DNA from: Escarpia spicata
Taxonomy: Eukaryota; Annelida; Polychaeta; Sabellida; Siboglinidae
Length of the DNA stretch: 64,000 nt
Assembly: GCA_963995525.1 (NCBI GenBank)
Contig: OZ023210.1
Location: forward strand, 3,818,996-3,882,995
Reading direction: 5' to 3'
In this document: piece by piece, positions 1 through 12,300 of the stretch
Numbering within the stretch: position 1 is the stretch's first letter
Layout: each line of letters starts with the position of its first letter
Position numbers and translations under genes: made by a program
The notes under the pieces: model-generated
Database searches by the model: none
What the model was told of the DNA's origin: nothing
What the model saw: the letters and a program-made list of their open reading frames with translations, nothing else

Positions 1-159
1 GCTAAAGTGACCAAAAATTATGTACGTTTTTTTAAACACTAGGCTGCGCCACTGAGAACTTTGCGGTATTCAGTAGTCCACCGGTCTAATGAGTCGTAAT
101 ATTTACTAGTCCGCGGCACGATCTGGTAGTCGCGGACTATCCTTAATTTCGAACCCTGC
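1..159. other. Intron sequence, nothing recognised
   Basis: Unique-looking sequence at the left edge. It presumably belongs to the ZZEF1 intron upstream of the first exon found here. No exon, RNA gene or transposon end is recognised. Confidence 0.4.
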
Positions 160-1375
160 TCACTCCTAGTCTCCGTCACTCTCTCATTGCCTCTCTCCCT
201 CACTCCCACTCTCCCTCAATCCCTCTCTCCCTCACTCCCACTCTCCCTCACTCCCACTCTCCCTTACTCCCTCTCTCTCTTTTGCCCCCTCACTCCCACT
301 CTCCCTAACATCCTCTCTCTCCCTCACTCCCACTCTCCCTCATTCCCACTCTCCCTCATTCCCACTCTCCCTCACTCCCACTCTCCCTCACTCCTATTCT
401 CCCACTCTCCCTTACTCCCACTCTCCCTCACTCCACTCTCCCTCACTCACATTCTCCCTTACTCCCACTCTCCCCCACTCCCACTCTCCCTCACTCCCAC
501 TCTCCCTCACACCCTCACTCCCTCTCTCTCGCTCCCTCACTCCCACTCTCCCTCACACCCACTCTTCCTCACTCCCATTCTCCCTCTCTCTCCCTCACTC
601 CCACTCTCCCTCACTCCCACTCTCCCTCATTCCCACTCTCCCTCACTCCCACTTTCCCTCACTCCCACTCTCCCTCACTCTTTCCCACTCTCCCTCACAC
701 CCTCACTCCCTCTCTCTCACTCCCTCACTCCCAATCTCCCTCACACCCACTCTCCCTCACTCCCACTCTTCCTCACCCCTCTCTCCTTCACCCCCTCTCT
801 CCTTCACTCCCACTCTACCTCACTCCCACTCTCCCTCACTCCCTCCCATCTCCCACTCTCCCTCACTCCCACTCTCCCTCACTTCTCTCTCCCTCACACC
901 CACTCTCCCTCACTCCCTCCCATCTCCCACTCTCCCTCATTCCCATTCTCCCTCACTTCTCACTCCCACTCTCCCCCACTCCCACTCTCCCTCACACCCT
1001 CACTCCCTCTCTCTCGCTCCCACTCTCCCTCACCCCTCTCTCCCTCACTCCCATTCTCCCTCACCCCCTCTCTCCCTCACACCCTCTCTCCCTCACTCCC
1101 ACTCTCCCTCACTCCCACTCTCCCTCACTCCCTCCCATCGCCTACTCTCCCTCACTCCCACTCTCCCTCATTTCTCTCTTCCTCACACCCACTCTCCCCC
1201 ACTCTCCCTCACTCCCTCCCATCTCCCTCACTTCTCTCTCCCTCACTCCCTCTCTCCCTCACTCCCACTCTCCCTCACCCCTCTCTCCCTCACTCCCATT
1301 CTCCCTTACTCCCTCCCTCACACCCTCTCTCCCTCTCACCCTCCCTTTCTTCCTCTCTTCTCTAAATCTCTCTCG
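160..1375. repeat. Pyrimidine-rich CCCTCACTCCCACTCT array
   Basis: Imperfect repeats of CCCTCACTCCCACTCT-type units with almost no purines on the plus strand. A 392-residue Ser/Pro/Leu/His open frame runs through it only because the unit lacks stops; it is not treated as a gene. A mirror-repeat polypyrimidine tract of this size can form triplex DNA (known for such sequences, not shown here). Confidence 0.9.
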
Positions 1376-1745
1376 CTGTCAGTTGCAGCTATGACTGTCC
1401 ATGTGGTTCAGTGTAGAATCCTCTCTAGATCAGACTTTTGGCAAACATGTACCACTGTTTAGAATCTAAATGCCTTGTATCTTCAAGTTTCACTTGATTA
1501 TATCTTTATGTCTTAAGTTTGGGACAGCTTCTGTTTCTAGTTCTTTGTGACAGTTTTTAAAAATAATTCACTATGAAAGTCTGTTGTCGTCTGTCTGAGG
1601 TTTGTCTGTATGAGTACTTGTTCCATGCTCTTGGATGTTTGCTTTTGAGTATTTCTTTGTTTGTAAAGTCGTCTCACCATGTTATGCCCACAGTGGATCT
1701 GAGGCGCCTCCTTAAGGCATGTCGTTTCCTAACTTGTTCAGTCGA
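1376..1745. other. Intron, nothing recognised
   Basis: T-rich sequence between two arrays. A short open frame at 1573-1800 runs into the next array and has no family resemblance or splice context. No gene called. Confidence 0.4.
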
Positions 1746-2955
1746 TATTCTTTTTAAACAACCACCTCACCTACCATTGGAACCAGGGCTTTCTCTCTGA
1801 TGTTCTTTCCAAACAACCACCTCACCTACCATTGGAACCAGGGCTTTCTCTCTGATGTTCTTTCCAAACAACCACCTCACCTACCATTGGAACCAGGGCT
1901 TTCTCTCTGATGTTCTTTCCAAACAACCACCTCACCTACCATTGGAACCAGGGCTTTCTCTCTGATGTTCTTTCCAAACAACCACCTCACCTACCATTGG
2001 AACCAGGGCTTTCTCTCTGATGTTCTTTCCAAACAACCACCTCACCTACCATTGTAACCAGGGCTTTCTCTCTGATGTTCTTTCCAAACAACCACCTCAC
2101 CTACCATTGGAACCAGGGCTTTCTCTCTGATGTTCTTTCCAAACAACCACCTCACCTACCATTGTAACCAGGGCTTTCTCTCTGATGTTCTTTCCAAACA
2201 ACCACCTCACCTACCATTGTAACCAGGGCTTTCTCTCTGATGTTCTTTCCAAACAACCACCTCACCTACCATTGGAACCAGGGCTTTCTCTCTGACGTTC
2301 TTTCCAAACAACCACCTCACCTACCATTGGAACCAGGGCTTTCTCTCTGACGTTATTTCCAAACAACCACCTCACCTACCATTGGAACCAGGGCTTTCTG
2401 TCTGACGATCTTTCCAAACAACCACCTCACCTACCATTGTAACCAGGGCTTTCTCTCTGATGTTCTTTCCAAACAACCACCTCACCTACCATTGGAACCA
2501 GGGCTTTCTCTCTGACGTTCTTTCCAAACAACCACCTCACCTACCATTGGAACCAGGGCTTTCTCTCTGATGTTCTTTCCAAACAACCACCTCACCTACC
2601 ATTGGAACCAGGGCTTTCTCTCTGATGTTCTTTCCAAACAACCACCTCACCTACCATTGGAACCAGGGCTTTCTCTCTGATGTTCTTTCCAAACAACCAC
2701 TTCACCTACCATTGGAACCAGGGCTTTCTCTCTGACATACTTTCCAAACAACCACCTCACCTACCATTGGAACCAGGGCTTTCTCTCTGATGTTCTTTCC
2801 AAACAACCACCTCACCTACCATTGGAACCAGGGCTTTCTCTCTGATGTTCTTTCCAAACAACCACCTCACCTACCATTGGAACCAGGTCTTTCTCTCTGA
2901 TGTTCTTTCCAAACAACCACCTCACCTACCATTGGAACCAGGTCTTTCTCTCTGA
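1746..2955. repeat. 55-bp minisatellite, about 22 copies
   Basis: The unit begins TGTTCTTTCCAAACAACCAC and ends CTTTCTCTCTGA, 55 bp in all, head to tail and almost identical between copies. Differences are single bases, such as GGAACC or GTAACC and GATGTTC or GACGTTC. Each unit carries a polypyrimidine CTTTCTCTCTGA stretch. Low divergence points to recent expansion or homogenisation. Confidence 0.95.
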
Positions 2956-3265
2956 CTGCTCTCACTCTGGAGTATGCGCACTAGTTAGATTAGTGTTAGA
3001 TCAGTTGAAAATATTACACAGTTTCACTGTCATGTACCGACGTACCTTTATAACCTGGTTTACCTCCCTGGCATGTCCATAATTCTGTGGATAACGCTAA
3101 TATTGCTCATCAGTTTTGAGATAGACTAATCATTTTGTCTTTACCTTGGTTTCCAAAGATTTAGGTGCAAAAGAAGTTATCATATTATTAGATGAAGCTA
3201 TCATATTATTATTATTAGATAAATGGCCACAGTTTGAGTCTTTTGACGTTGTTGTTTGGTTTCAG
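2956..3265. other. Intron before the first recognised exon
   Basis: AT-rich sequence after the 55-bp array, ending in GGTTTCAG, a plausible acceptor for the exon starting at 3266. Nothing else recognised. Confidence 0.4.
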
Positions 3266-3336
3266 ACGTAGAACTCTTGGCAGAGAAATCAGTCGAAGGC
3301 TGCGAACGTCTACGAGATGTTGCTGCCAGTGAAGTG
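3266..3336 (+). CDS. ZZEF1: ZZEF1 exon 1 of window (tentative)
   Basis: After the acceptor GGTTTCAG the frame reads VELLAEKSVEGCERLRDVAA, helical in character. The end is uncertain: the donor GTGGGT after base 3336 keeps phase 0 for the next exon, and GTGTCT after 3340 is an alternative. It is supported by coding-like sequence and phase, not by a motif I recognise from the family. Of all the exons listed, this is the one most likely to be wrong. Confidence 0.5.
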
Positions 3337-6300
3337 GTGGGTGTCTCGTGTGAATCATATCAGCGTTCTGATGGAGGCTTTCATTACAAATATGTAGACA
3401 TGTGGCCAAGGATATTGTAGAAGTCGCAGCTACTGTTATGATGATGATGGCATTGTGTGATTCAAATGAGAAGTTTGAGAGCAACAGATATTGCAATGCA
3501 TCATTTTGTAATACGTTAACGTGAGCAAATATGTGATATTGCATGCTTGATAATGCAAAAAAATAAGCTGTGTTAACATTTAATGCACAATTATAAATCC
3601 ATTGATGTGATATGTTAGAAATGGAACTCTTGCAGTAAAACCAACTATAGGCTTGTACATGTGCTTAGCCAAATAACATCCTGAATGTGATGATCAATGG
3701 AAGGTCAACAGATTAAATGTACCAATAAAACATGGTCATATGATTGCATCAAAGTGTGAATATGACTGTAAGGTTGATACCACCAACAGATGTTGATGTG
3801 TAGGTGATTATGAGCCAGTTGATGGGTTGTGTTTGTAGAATGAGCTGGTGAACAAGTTGGACCGCTGCTTCTTGGGTACCACCTTTAGACAGCTGGTGAG
3901 TGGCAGACTACACAAGAACTATGCAGATGTAGTTCCTCACTACTAACTAACAAAAATGCCCATCGTCTGAGATGTGGCATTGATGAGATGTGTTTGTGTC
4001 CAGTCAAGTATTGATAAGATGTGTTTGTGTCCAGTCATGTGTTGATGACAATGTGCTTGTGTCCAGTCAGGTGTTGATGACAATGTGTTTGTGTCCAGAC
4101 AGGTGTTAATGACGATGTGTGTGTCCAGTCAAGTGTTGATGACGATGTGTTTGTGTCCATGCAGGTGTTGATGACAATGTGTTGTCCAGTAAGGTGTTGA
4201 TGACGATGTGTTTGTATCCAATCAGGTGTTGATGAGATGTGTTTGTGTCCAGTCAGGTGTTGATAACAATGTGTTTGTGTCCAGTCAGGTATTGATGAAA
4301 TATGTTTGTGTCCAGTCAGGTGTTGATGTGATGTATTTGTGTCCAGTCATGTGATGATGAGATGTGTTTGTGTCCAGTCAGGTCTTGATGACAATGTGTT
4401 TGGGTCCACTTAGCTGTTGATGGGATGTATTTGTGTCCAGTCAAGTGTTGATGAGAAGTGTTTGTGTCCAGATAGGTGTTTATGACAATGTGTTTGTGTC
4501 CAGATAGGTGTTTATGACAATGTGTTTGTGTCCAGTCAAGTGTTGATGACGATGTGTTTATGTCCAGTCTGGTGTTGATGAGATGTGTTTGTGTCCAGGC
4601 AGGTGTTGATGACGATATTTGTGTTCAGTCAAATGTTGATGATGATGGTTTGTGTCCAGTCTGGTGTTGATGAGATGTGTTTGTGTTCAGTCATGTGTTG
4701 ATGAGATGTGTTTGTGTCCAGTCAGGTCTTGATGACAATGTGTTTGGGTCCACTCAGCTGTTGATAGGATGTATTTGTGTCCAGTCAAGTGTTGATGAGA
4801 AGTGTTTGTGTCCAGATAGGTGTTGATGACGATGTGTTTGTGTCCAGTCTGGTGTTGATGAGATGTGTTTGTGTCCAGGCAGGTGTTGATGACGATGTTT
4901 GTGTCCAGTCAAATGTTGATGATGATGTGTTTGTGTCCAGTCTGGTGTTGATGAGATATGTTTGTGTCCAGTCATGTGTTGATGAGTTGTGTTTGTGTCC
5001 AGTCAGGTCTTGATGACAATGTGTTTGGGTCCACTCAGCTGTTGATGGGATGTATTTGTGTCCAGTCAAGTGTTGATGAGAAGTGTTTGTATCCAGATAG
5101 GTGTTTATGACAATGTGTTTGTGTCCAGTCAGGTGTTGATGACGATGTGTTTGTGTTCAGTCTGGTGTTGATGAGATGTGTTTGTGTCCAGGCAAGTATT
5201 GATGACAATGTGTTTGGGTCCAGTCAGGTGTTGATGACAATGTGTTTGGGTCCACAGTCAGGTGTTGCTGACCACATGTTTGTGTCCACCAGGTACTCGT
5301 CCTTTCCCACCTTGTGGTCAAGCTGGACTGTGTGACCAGGGTCAAACTCCTACACACTCTACTGCCCGTGTGTAAGACACTGAAAAGTCTTGAGCCAGTG
5401 CTTGACCAGTGCTTCTATAAGGTGACTCAAGTAGTCTCAACTAATGACCAGTGCACAAAGAAGTCTTTGGCTGGTCAAGGGCCCAACATTTGTTTTTTAC
5501 TACTTACGCACACACGAAGCAACAAACCAAGCATATCTGTTATCATCATTTAAGTAGTTTACTGTTCATCCATTCACCGTAGTGCCATCTGGAGAGTTGC
5601 TCAACTCTACAGTTTCCATATTTCTTCAATAGGTGGCTAGGCAGATATGTAACTTTGTAAGTGAATAACTCAAAATAACTACCTTTGTGTTTTGTTAAAT
5701 GTAAAGCCATTGGTTGATAAGAGGCCACTGATCTAAGGAAAGAGACGACTGGACCTTGGTGCCTTGGACGAGATAAACTTGCAATGCCACAAAATTTGAA
5801 CATTAATATACAGATGTTTACCTTCAGCTTAACCCTGCGACCGGCCAACAAAAATCCTCTATAGCACACTGTTACAGTAAAACCATAACTTTGCTAATAT
5901 TTATCATAACAATTTAATTGAGGTATAATTTTATTGCTAAAGGAATGCTTTATTATTACAAAATCGATTATAATATTAGATAATCATGGTGATATTATTA
6001 GGTGAACTTCATAAAAAATAAACATTTTATCCTGCTACCAGATAATTGATGACGATGTGCCCACAAGACAAATGTAGCCGTACATGTTAGCTGCCAAATA
6101 ACATAAAATGAGTCAAATCGATTGAGAACTTTTATTTTTATGATTTTTTTCTGACATCAAGCTAGGCCAATTCAGCAGGCTGGTCACTACCGCATTCGCT
6201 ACCAGCGCACACCCGTGGTTTGACTGGAAATATATCGCGCTGCCAAATTGTTTAATTTTAACCACAAAAAGTACCTAAAGTCGTTCTAATCATCTGAACA

Positions 6301-9300
6301 AGCATATTAACCTTATTCATGAATACTGTCAGGCATTTTATCAAAATATTGACGAGATCATCAGAAGTAAACTTCTCAAGTGAACAGTTCTCTGAAATGA
6401 TGTCCACACAGCAGGTCCGGAGGACCGGGGGCATGGCGTTTTAAATGCTAAAATGTTCTGATTCACTGAATTAGCTTAGCCAGCTGATGTCATTTTTGGC
6501 AGATTGGTCAATAACAGAGCTTTCCATTGATACTGCATGTGCGAGGGTCTAAACTTTATGAATGGATACTTAGATTCATTACTCAGGACATAATAAAACC
6601 AGCCAAATTTGGGCATGGACTTGGTCACGTGTTTTGTCAGCTAGACTCTCACAAGCTGTCATTCAATCTGCTCATAAATAAATATACACCATCTTGAAAA
6701 ATCTGTCAGCTATCCAATGATACCAAATGTTCACATGTCAGTTACTGGGCACGGAAACTAAAAATGTAACTATAAAGGTAGGCACTGTCGGCTGATGAAT
6801 CGGCGCTAGTCGGTCGCAGGGTTAAATACATGCATGAATACTCATAAATTAAAGCACTGATGGTGCCATTGTTCCATGATTGCAACAACTGTGCTATGTG
6901 TGGCGATGTCCTGTCTGCTGTGAGATATTGCTTGAGCAGACCCCTTGTGACGTGCAGACACTAGATGTGTGTAGCACCAGTGAGAGGACACATGGGATGT
7001 CGTGTGACGTGTTGGTAGGCGGACAGCCAGCAGTGGAAGGAGGTGGGGCAGGGAGAGGTGATTCTACGCATCTGGGACATTGAGTCAGACCACAACTACG
7101 ACAACGACATGCACATCGTCCAGGTCTGTCGCCCTCAACAACAGTTGCCCTTGTTTCTGCCACCTGAACAGCTACTTTTTCCATTGTACGACCACCATCA
7201 TTTGTTGATGATACTATCGTAGAGTTTGTTAAGAATGAGTCCTCTTCTGTGAGTCCACGGCAGGTTTTTTACATTTCCCTGGGTGGGATCTTTTACTTCC
7301 CCTGACATAGACACCAGATAGAAGGAACCAGCATCTCTTCTGAAAGACACAGACAACGTAGGGTGAATGAAATTGCCCAAGTTTCAATGCAGCAACCGAA
7401 CAAGTACTAAACCACCGCCTGGCGGCACCAGGGTTCAAATCCAGGTCCCTCCGAACTTAACCCCCTACTTAAAGGTTGTCATGCAGTAATATCTAGAAAA
7501 ATTACAGTACCTATCAGAGTATTTGTATGCTTAATGAAGGTTTTGTGACCTTGGACTGTTCTGTGATGTCATGTGACTATGTGTTAGTGATCATCACATG
7601 ATAACAGTTCCATGAGGATCTTAGGAAGGCTGTACCCCATGTCCTATTGTTTCATGCCTCTCTCATATTTGTTTTGCTGTGCTGATGTTTCTGTGCCATG
7701 TGTTTTTAAGTCTGGTTGATATTTTGGTGATACTATTGCCAGTGTGTCATAAAATAGTGCCGTCAGTGATACTATTGCCAGTGTGTCATGAAATATTGCC
7801 CTCAGTGATACTATTGCCAGTGTGTCATGAAATAGTGGCCCCGGTGATACTATTGCCAGTGTGTCATGAAATAGTGGTCTTGGTGATACTATTGCCAGTG
7901 TGTCATGAAATAGTGGCCCCGGTGATACTATTGCCAGTGTGACATGAAATAGTGGCCTTGGTGATACTAGTGCCAGTTTATCATGAAATAGTGGTCCCGG
8001 TGATACTATTGCCAGTGTGTCATGAAATAGTGGTCTTGGTGATACTATTGCCAGTGTGTCATGAAATAGTGGCCCCGGTGATACTATTGCCAGTGTGTCA
8101 TGAAATAGTGGTCTTGGTGATACTAGTGCCAGTTTATCATTAAATAGTGGTCCCGGTGATACTATTGCCAGTGTGTCATGAAATAGTGGCCTTGGTGATA
8201 CTATTGCCAGTGTGTCATGAAATAGTGGCCCCAGTGATACTATTGCCAGTGTGTCATGAAATAGTGGCCCCGGTGATACTATTGCCCGTTTGTCATGGAA
8301 ATAGTTCCCTTGGTGATACTATTGCCAGTGTGTCATGAAATAGTGCCGTCGATAATACTATTGCCAGTGTGTCATGAAATAGTGGCCTTGGTGATACTAT
8401 TGCCAGTGTGTCATGAAATAGTGGCCTTGGTGATACTATTGCCAGTGTGTCATGAAATAGTGCCGTCGATAATACTATTGCCAGTGTGTCATGAAATAGT
8501 GGCCTTGGTGATACTATTGCCAGTGTGTCATGAAATAGTGGCCCCGGTGATACTATTGCCAGTGTGTCATGAAATAGTGGCCCCGGTGATACTATTGCCC
8601 GTTTGTCATGGAAATAGTTCCCTTGGTGATACTATTGCCAGTGTGTCATGAAATAGTGCCGTCGATAATACTATTGCCAGTGTGTCATGAAATAGTGGCC
8701 TTGGTGATACTAGTGCCAGTGTGTCATGAAATAGTGGCCCCGGTGATACTATTGCCAGTGTGTCATGAAATAGTGCCGTCAGTGATACTATTGCCAGTAT
8801 GTCATGAAATAGTGCCCTCGATAATACTATTGCCAGTGTGTCATGAAATAGTGCCGACAGTGATACTATTGCCAGTGTGTCATGAAATAGTGCCGTCGGT
8901 GATACTATTGCCAGTGTGTCATGAAATGGTGCCATCAGTGATACTATTGCCAGTGTGTCATGAAATGGTGCCATCGGTGATACTATTGCCAGTGTGTCAT
9001 GAAATAGTGCCGTCGGTGATACTATTGCCCGTTTGTCATGGAAATAGTTCCCTTGATGATACTATTGCCAGTGTGTCATGAAATAGTGCCCTCGATAATA
9101 CTGTTGCCAGTGTGTCATGAAATAGTGCCGTCAGTGATACTATTGCCAGTGTGTCATGAAATAGTGCCGTCGGTGATACTATTGCCAGTGTGTCATGAAA
9201 TGGTGTCATCGGTGATACTATTGCCAGTGTGTCATGAAATAATGCTGTCGGTGATACTATTGCCAGTGTGTCATAAAATATTGCTGTCGGTGATACAATT

Positions 9301-12300
9301 GCCAGTGTATCATGAAATAGTGCCCTCAATGATACTATTGCCAGTTTTTGTCATGGAAATAGTGCCCTCGGTGATACAGTGGTGGGTTTTTACATTTTGA
9401 AAATATCAGTGTATCAAAACTCCAAACCTATGATACTGTACCGGTGTCTGTTACAGGTGTTTGACTGTCCTGGTGCATCTTCATTCATTATCGAATTTGA
9501 CAGTAGATGTGAAACGGAAAACAGGTCAGTTGATATTAGAAACGACAAACGGCACTGCAGTTTCACAATCTGGAAGATTCAGTAGTAATTAATGCTATTC
9601 TGTATGACTGTTGATAAGACTTACTATTGAAATATGCGTGAAGCAATTACTTTAATTATTTAAGAATATCTTTCTGCTACAAATTCATAATCTTAGATTT
9701 GTAGTAGCCCTAGTTGTAAATGTTGTAGCACAATTTTATAATATTCCCTCCAAAGCAGCAAGGTCCATGATGTGTGTTCACAAGGAAGGGTCCATGATGT
9801 GTGTTCACAAGGAAGGGTCCATGATGTGTGTTCACAAGGAAGGGTCCATGATGTGTGTTCACAAGGAAGGGTCCATGATGTGTGTTCACAAGGAAGGGTC
9901 CATGATGTGTGTTCACAAGGAAGGGTCCATGATGTGTGTTCACAAGGAAGGGTCCATGATGTGTGTTCACAAGGAAGGGTCCATGATGTGTGTTCACAAG
10001 GAAGGGTCCATGATGTGTGTTCACAAGGAAGGGTCCATGATGTGTGTTCACAAGGAAGGGTCCATGATGTGTGTTCACAAGGAAGCCATTATTGGAAGTC
10101 GAATGTGTTGTAATTTGTGTTGCTCTTATAAGAGTCCTATCAATTTGTTTATTGAACATTTTGACCCTGCCATCATTTACATAGCCAGTAGATAATTGGT
10201 TGCATTCATGCCTGTTTCCAGATACGACTACCTCGAGTTCACAGACTCACGAGGGTCAAAGCAGCGATTTAACCAGAAGACAGGAACCGAGAAGTGGCCA
10301 TCATCTGTCACATTCAAGGGTGGCCCTCGACTCCACTTTCTCTTTCACTCTGACAGCAGCAACAACGAATGGGGATACAAGTTCAAGGTACTTTCACTTT
10401 CATTCTGACAGCTACAACAAATGGTGCTATGGGTTCATGGTACTTTCACTTTCATTCCGACAGCTACAACAGTGAGTAAGGCTACAAGTTCAAGGTACTT
10501 TCACTTTCATTCTGACAGCTACAACAATGAGTAAGGCTACAAGTTCAAAGTATTTTCACTTTCATTCTGACAGCTACAAAAATGAGTGGGGTACAAGTTC
10601 AATGTACTTTCACTTTCATTCTATGCCAGTTCTTGTGATGGTAATCATAAGAACTGGTATAATGTAGAGAATACACGGAGGGATCATTATTTATGTTGAT
10701 GGCTGCATGAGTAATTTAATTGATTTGCCTGTAATGAACTGTAGTGGTCATCTAGTTCTGTGTTGATGCTGTACTAAAGATGTTTTGAATATCCCAACAG
10801 TTTAGCAGAACTGGTGTTACTGCAGGGCACCATTTCACACTTGATGAGAATGAAGTAATATAATCAGGAGTAGATTCCATAGTTGGCCTGTTTTGAAAAG
10901 CAATTTCAACAATCAATAGTCAACAAAAGTGGGAACACTTTGACGTTTTAGGGATGTGTCCCCATTAATGTGTATGTGATAACTGTACATGATTTAACAA
11001 GTTACTTGTTTTGACTGCAGTGTATTAGGACACTAAAGTAACCTTATTTGTAACGTGAAATATAATTTTATGCTAAGCTGCTTGTGCTGTTGATGTTGCA
11101 TCACATGACATCATGTGACAGTCGTGTGACAGTCATGTTGTGTGTGTGTCAGTTGACGGCTAAGGGCTGCCCGGATGTGCCCCTCTCATGGCTCTTTGAT
11201 CTCTACCTCATGCTAGCCAAGCTATTTGGAGGGCTGTGTGGGTCATGTATGGACGTCACACCAGGTACGTCATTGACCAGGGCTTGTGTACTGGTCAACT
11301 TGTGTGTATGTGCTGAAAGGTAAGTTCTTATATAGTGCACATTCAATAGTGCTGTACACTTCATCCGTTGGCAGAATTGTCTGTTTGGTCACCGTCTTAA
11401 CTTCTCTGGAAGGAAAATCAGCAACGCAACAGTTACTGCACGAGAACTATTCGTTCACATATTAATTAATACTGATCCATTCAATTTGTTTCACTACCAA
11501 TTTTACCAATGATAATCATTAACTATTAGTTAATCTAGTGGCCAGCTGGCCCCCTCTAAATTCCATCCAACATATCAGTTATAATTACCCTTCTTGGCCA
11601 GTCAACTTACTATGAGTATTATGAATGCCCACTAAAGAGCCCACACACTTTGCTAGCATGGCCCAGTTGTCACACTGGCAAACATTCTATCTAGTAGCAA
11701 ATCTGTTTTAACCGTTTGAGGTCGGCACCCTTCTAAAGTGGGCAGCCTTACTGTTACGTTTGGGGTCGGCTGTCCGCAATAGTGGGTTCAGGTATAAGCT
11801 TGCTTGCATTCAATATAACTCCCGTTTCGTCGCTGTGTGACACAACTTGTTGCATATTGATCATTAGGGGAATAACTCAGTGTTCTGTTTATGTTGAAGT
11901 TGTCATAATGTTCTATTGAAATATTTTTTTCTTTTTTTCTGCCGACCAACGATTATGGCAGAGGCTGTTTGCAGAAGTGGTGCGGATGATTTGATGTATG
12001 TTTGCGGAAGGCAATTATGTGTATTTTAGCTGACCTCTCACTGAAAGTATTGATAAAAAATTGTGACATTTCAAGGTTTAACAAGATTGCCATCCAGAAA
12101 ATTAATTGTAGATGGCAGGTGGACAAGGAAGCCTTTTGGCTTATCGAGAGTCCAATACTTTTTATCTACGTGTATCCCACCCTTATAAGGTATGTGTCGA
12201 TTCGACTGCTGAAATTTACGATATTTTTAATGGGTTTTCTGATGATGACGTCGACGATGCTGGTGTCACTGGACCATTGGTAACGTTTGAATTATCCATT

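Noticed and set aside
187..1365. Ser/Pro/Leu-rich 392-codon frame
   Set aside because: Low-complexity pyrimidine repeat without splice sites or start context.
1746..2955. CRISPR-like regular repeats
   Set aside because: No unique spacers; repeats are directly head to tail in an animal gene. The same applies to all other arrays here.
5372..5380. Strong donor GTAAGA inside exon 3
   Set aside because: Ending the exon there would break phase with exon 4; the sequence downstream stays coding-like to 5421. Kept only as an alternative.
7380..7447. tRNA gene
   Set aside because: Has a box-B-like GGTTCAAATCC but no matching acceptor stem or A box; fits a SINE relic better.
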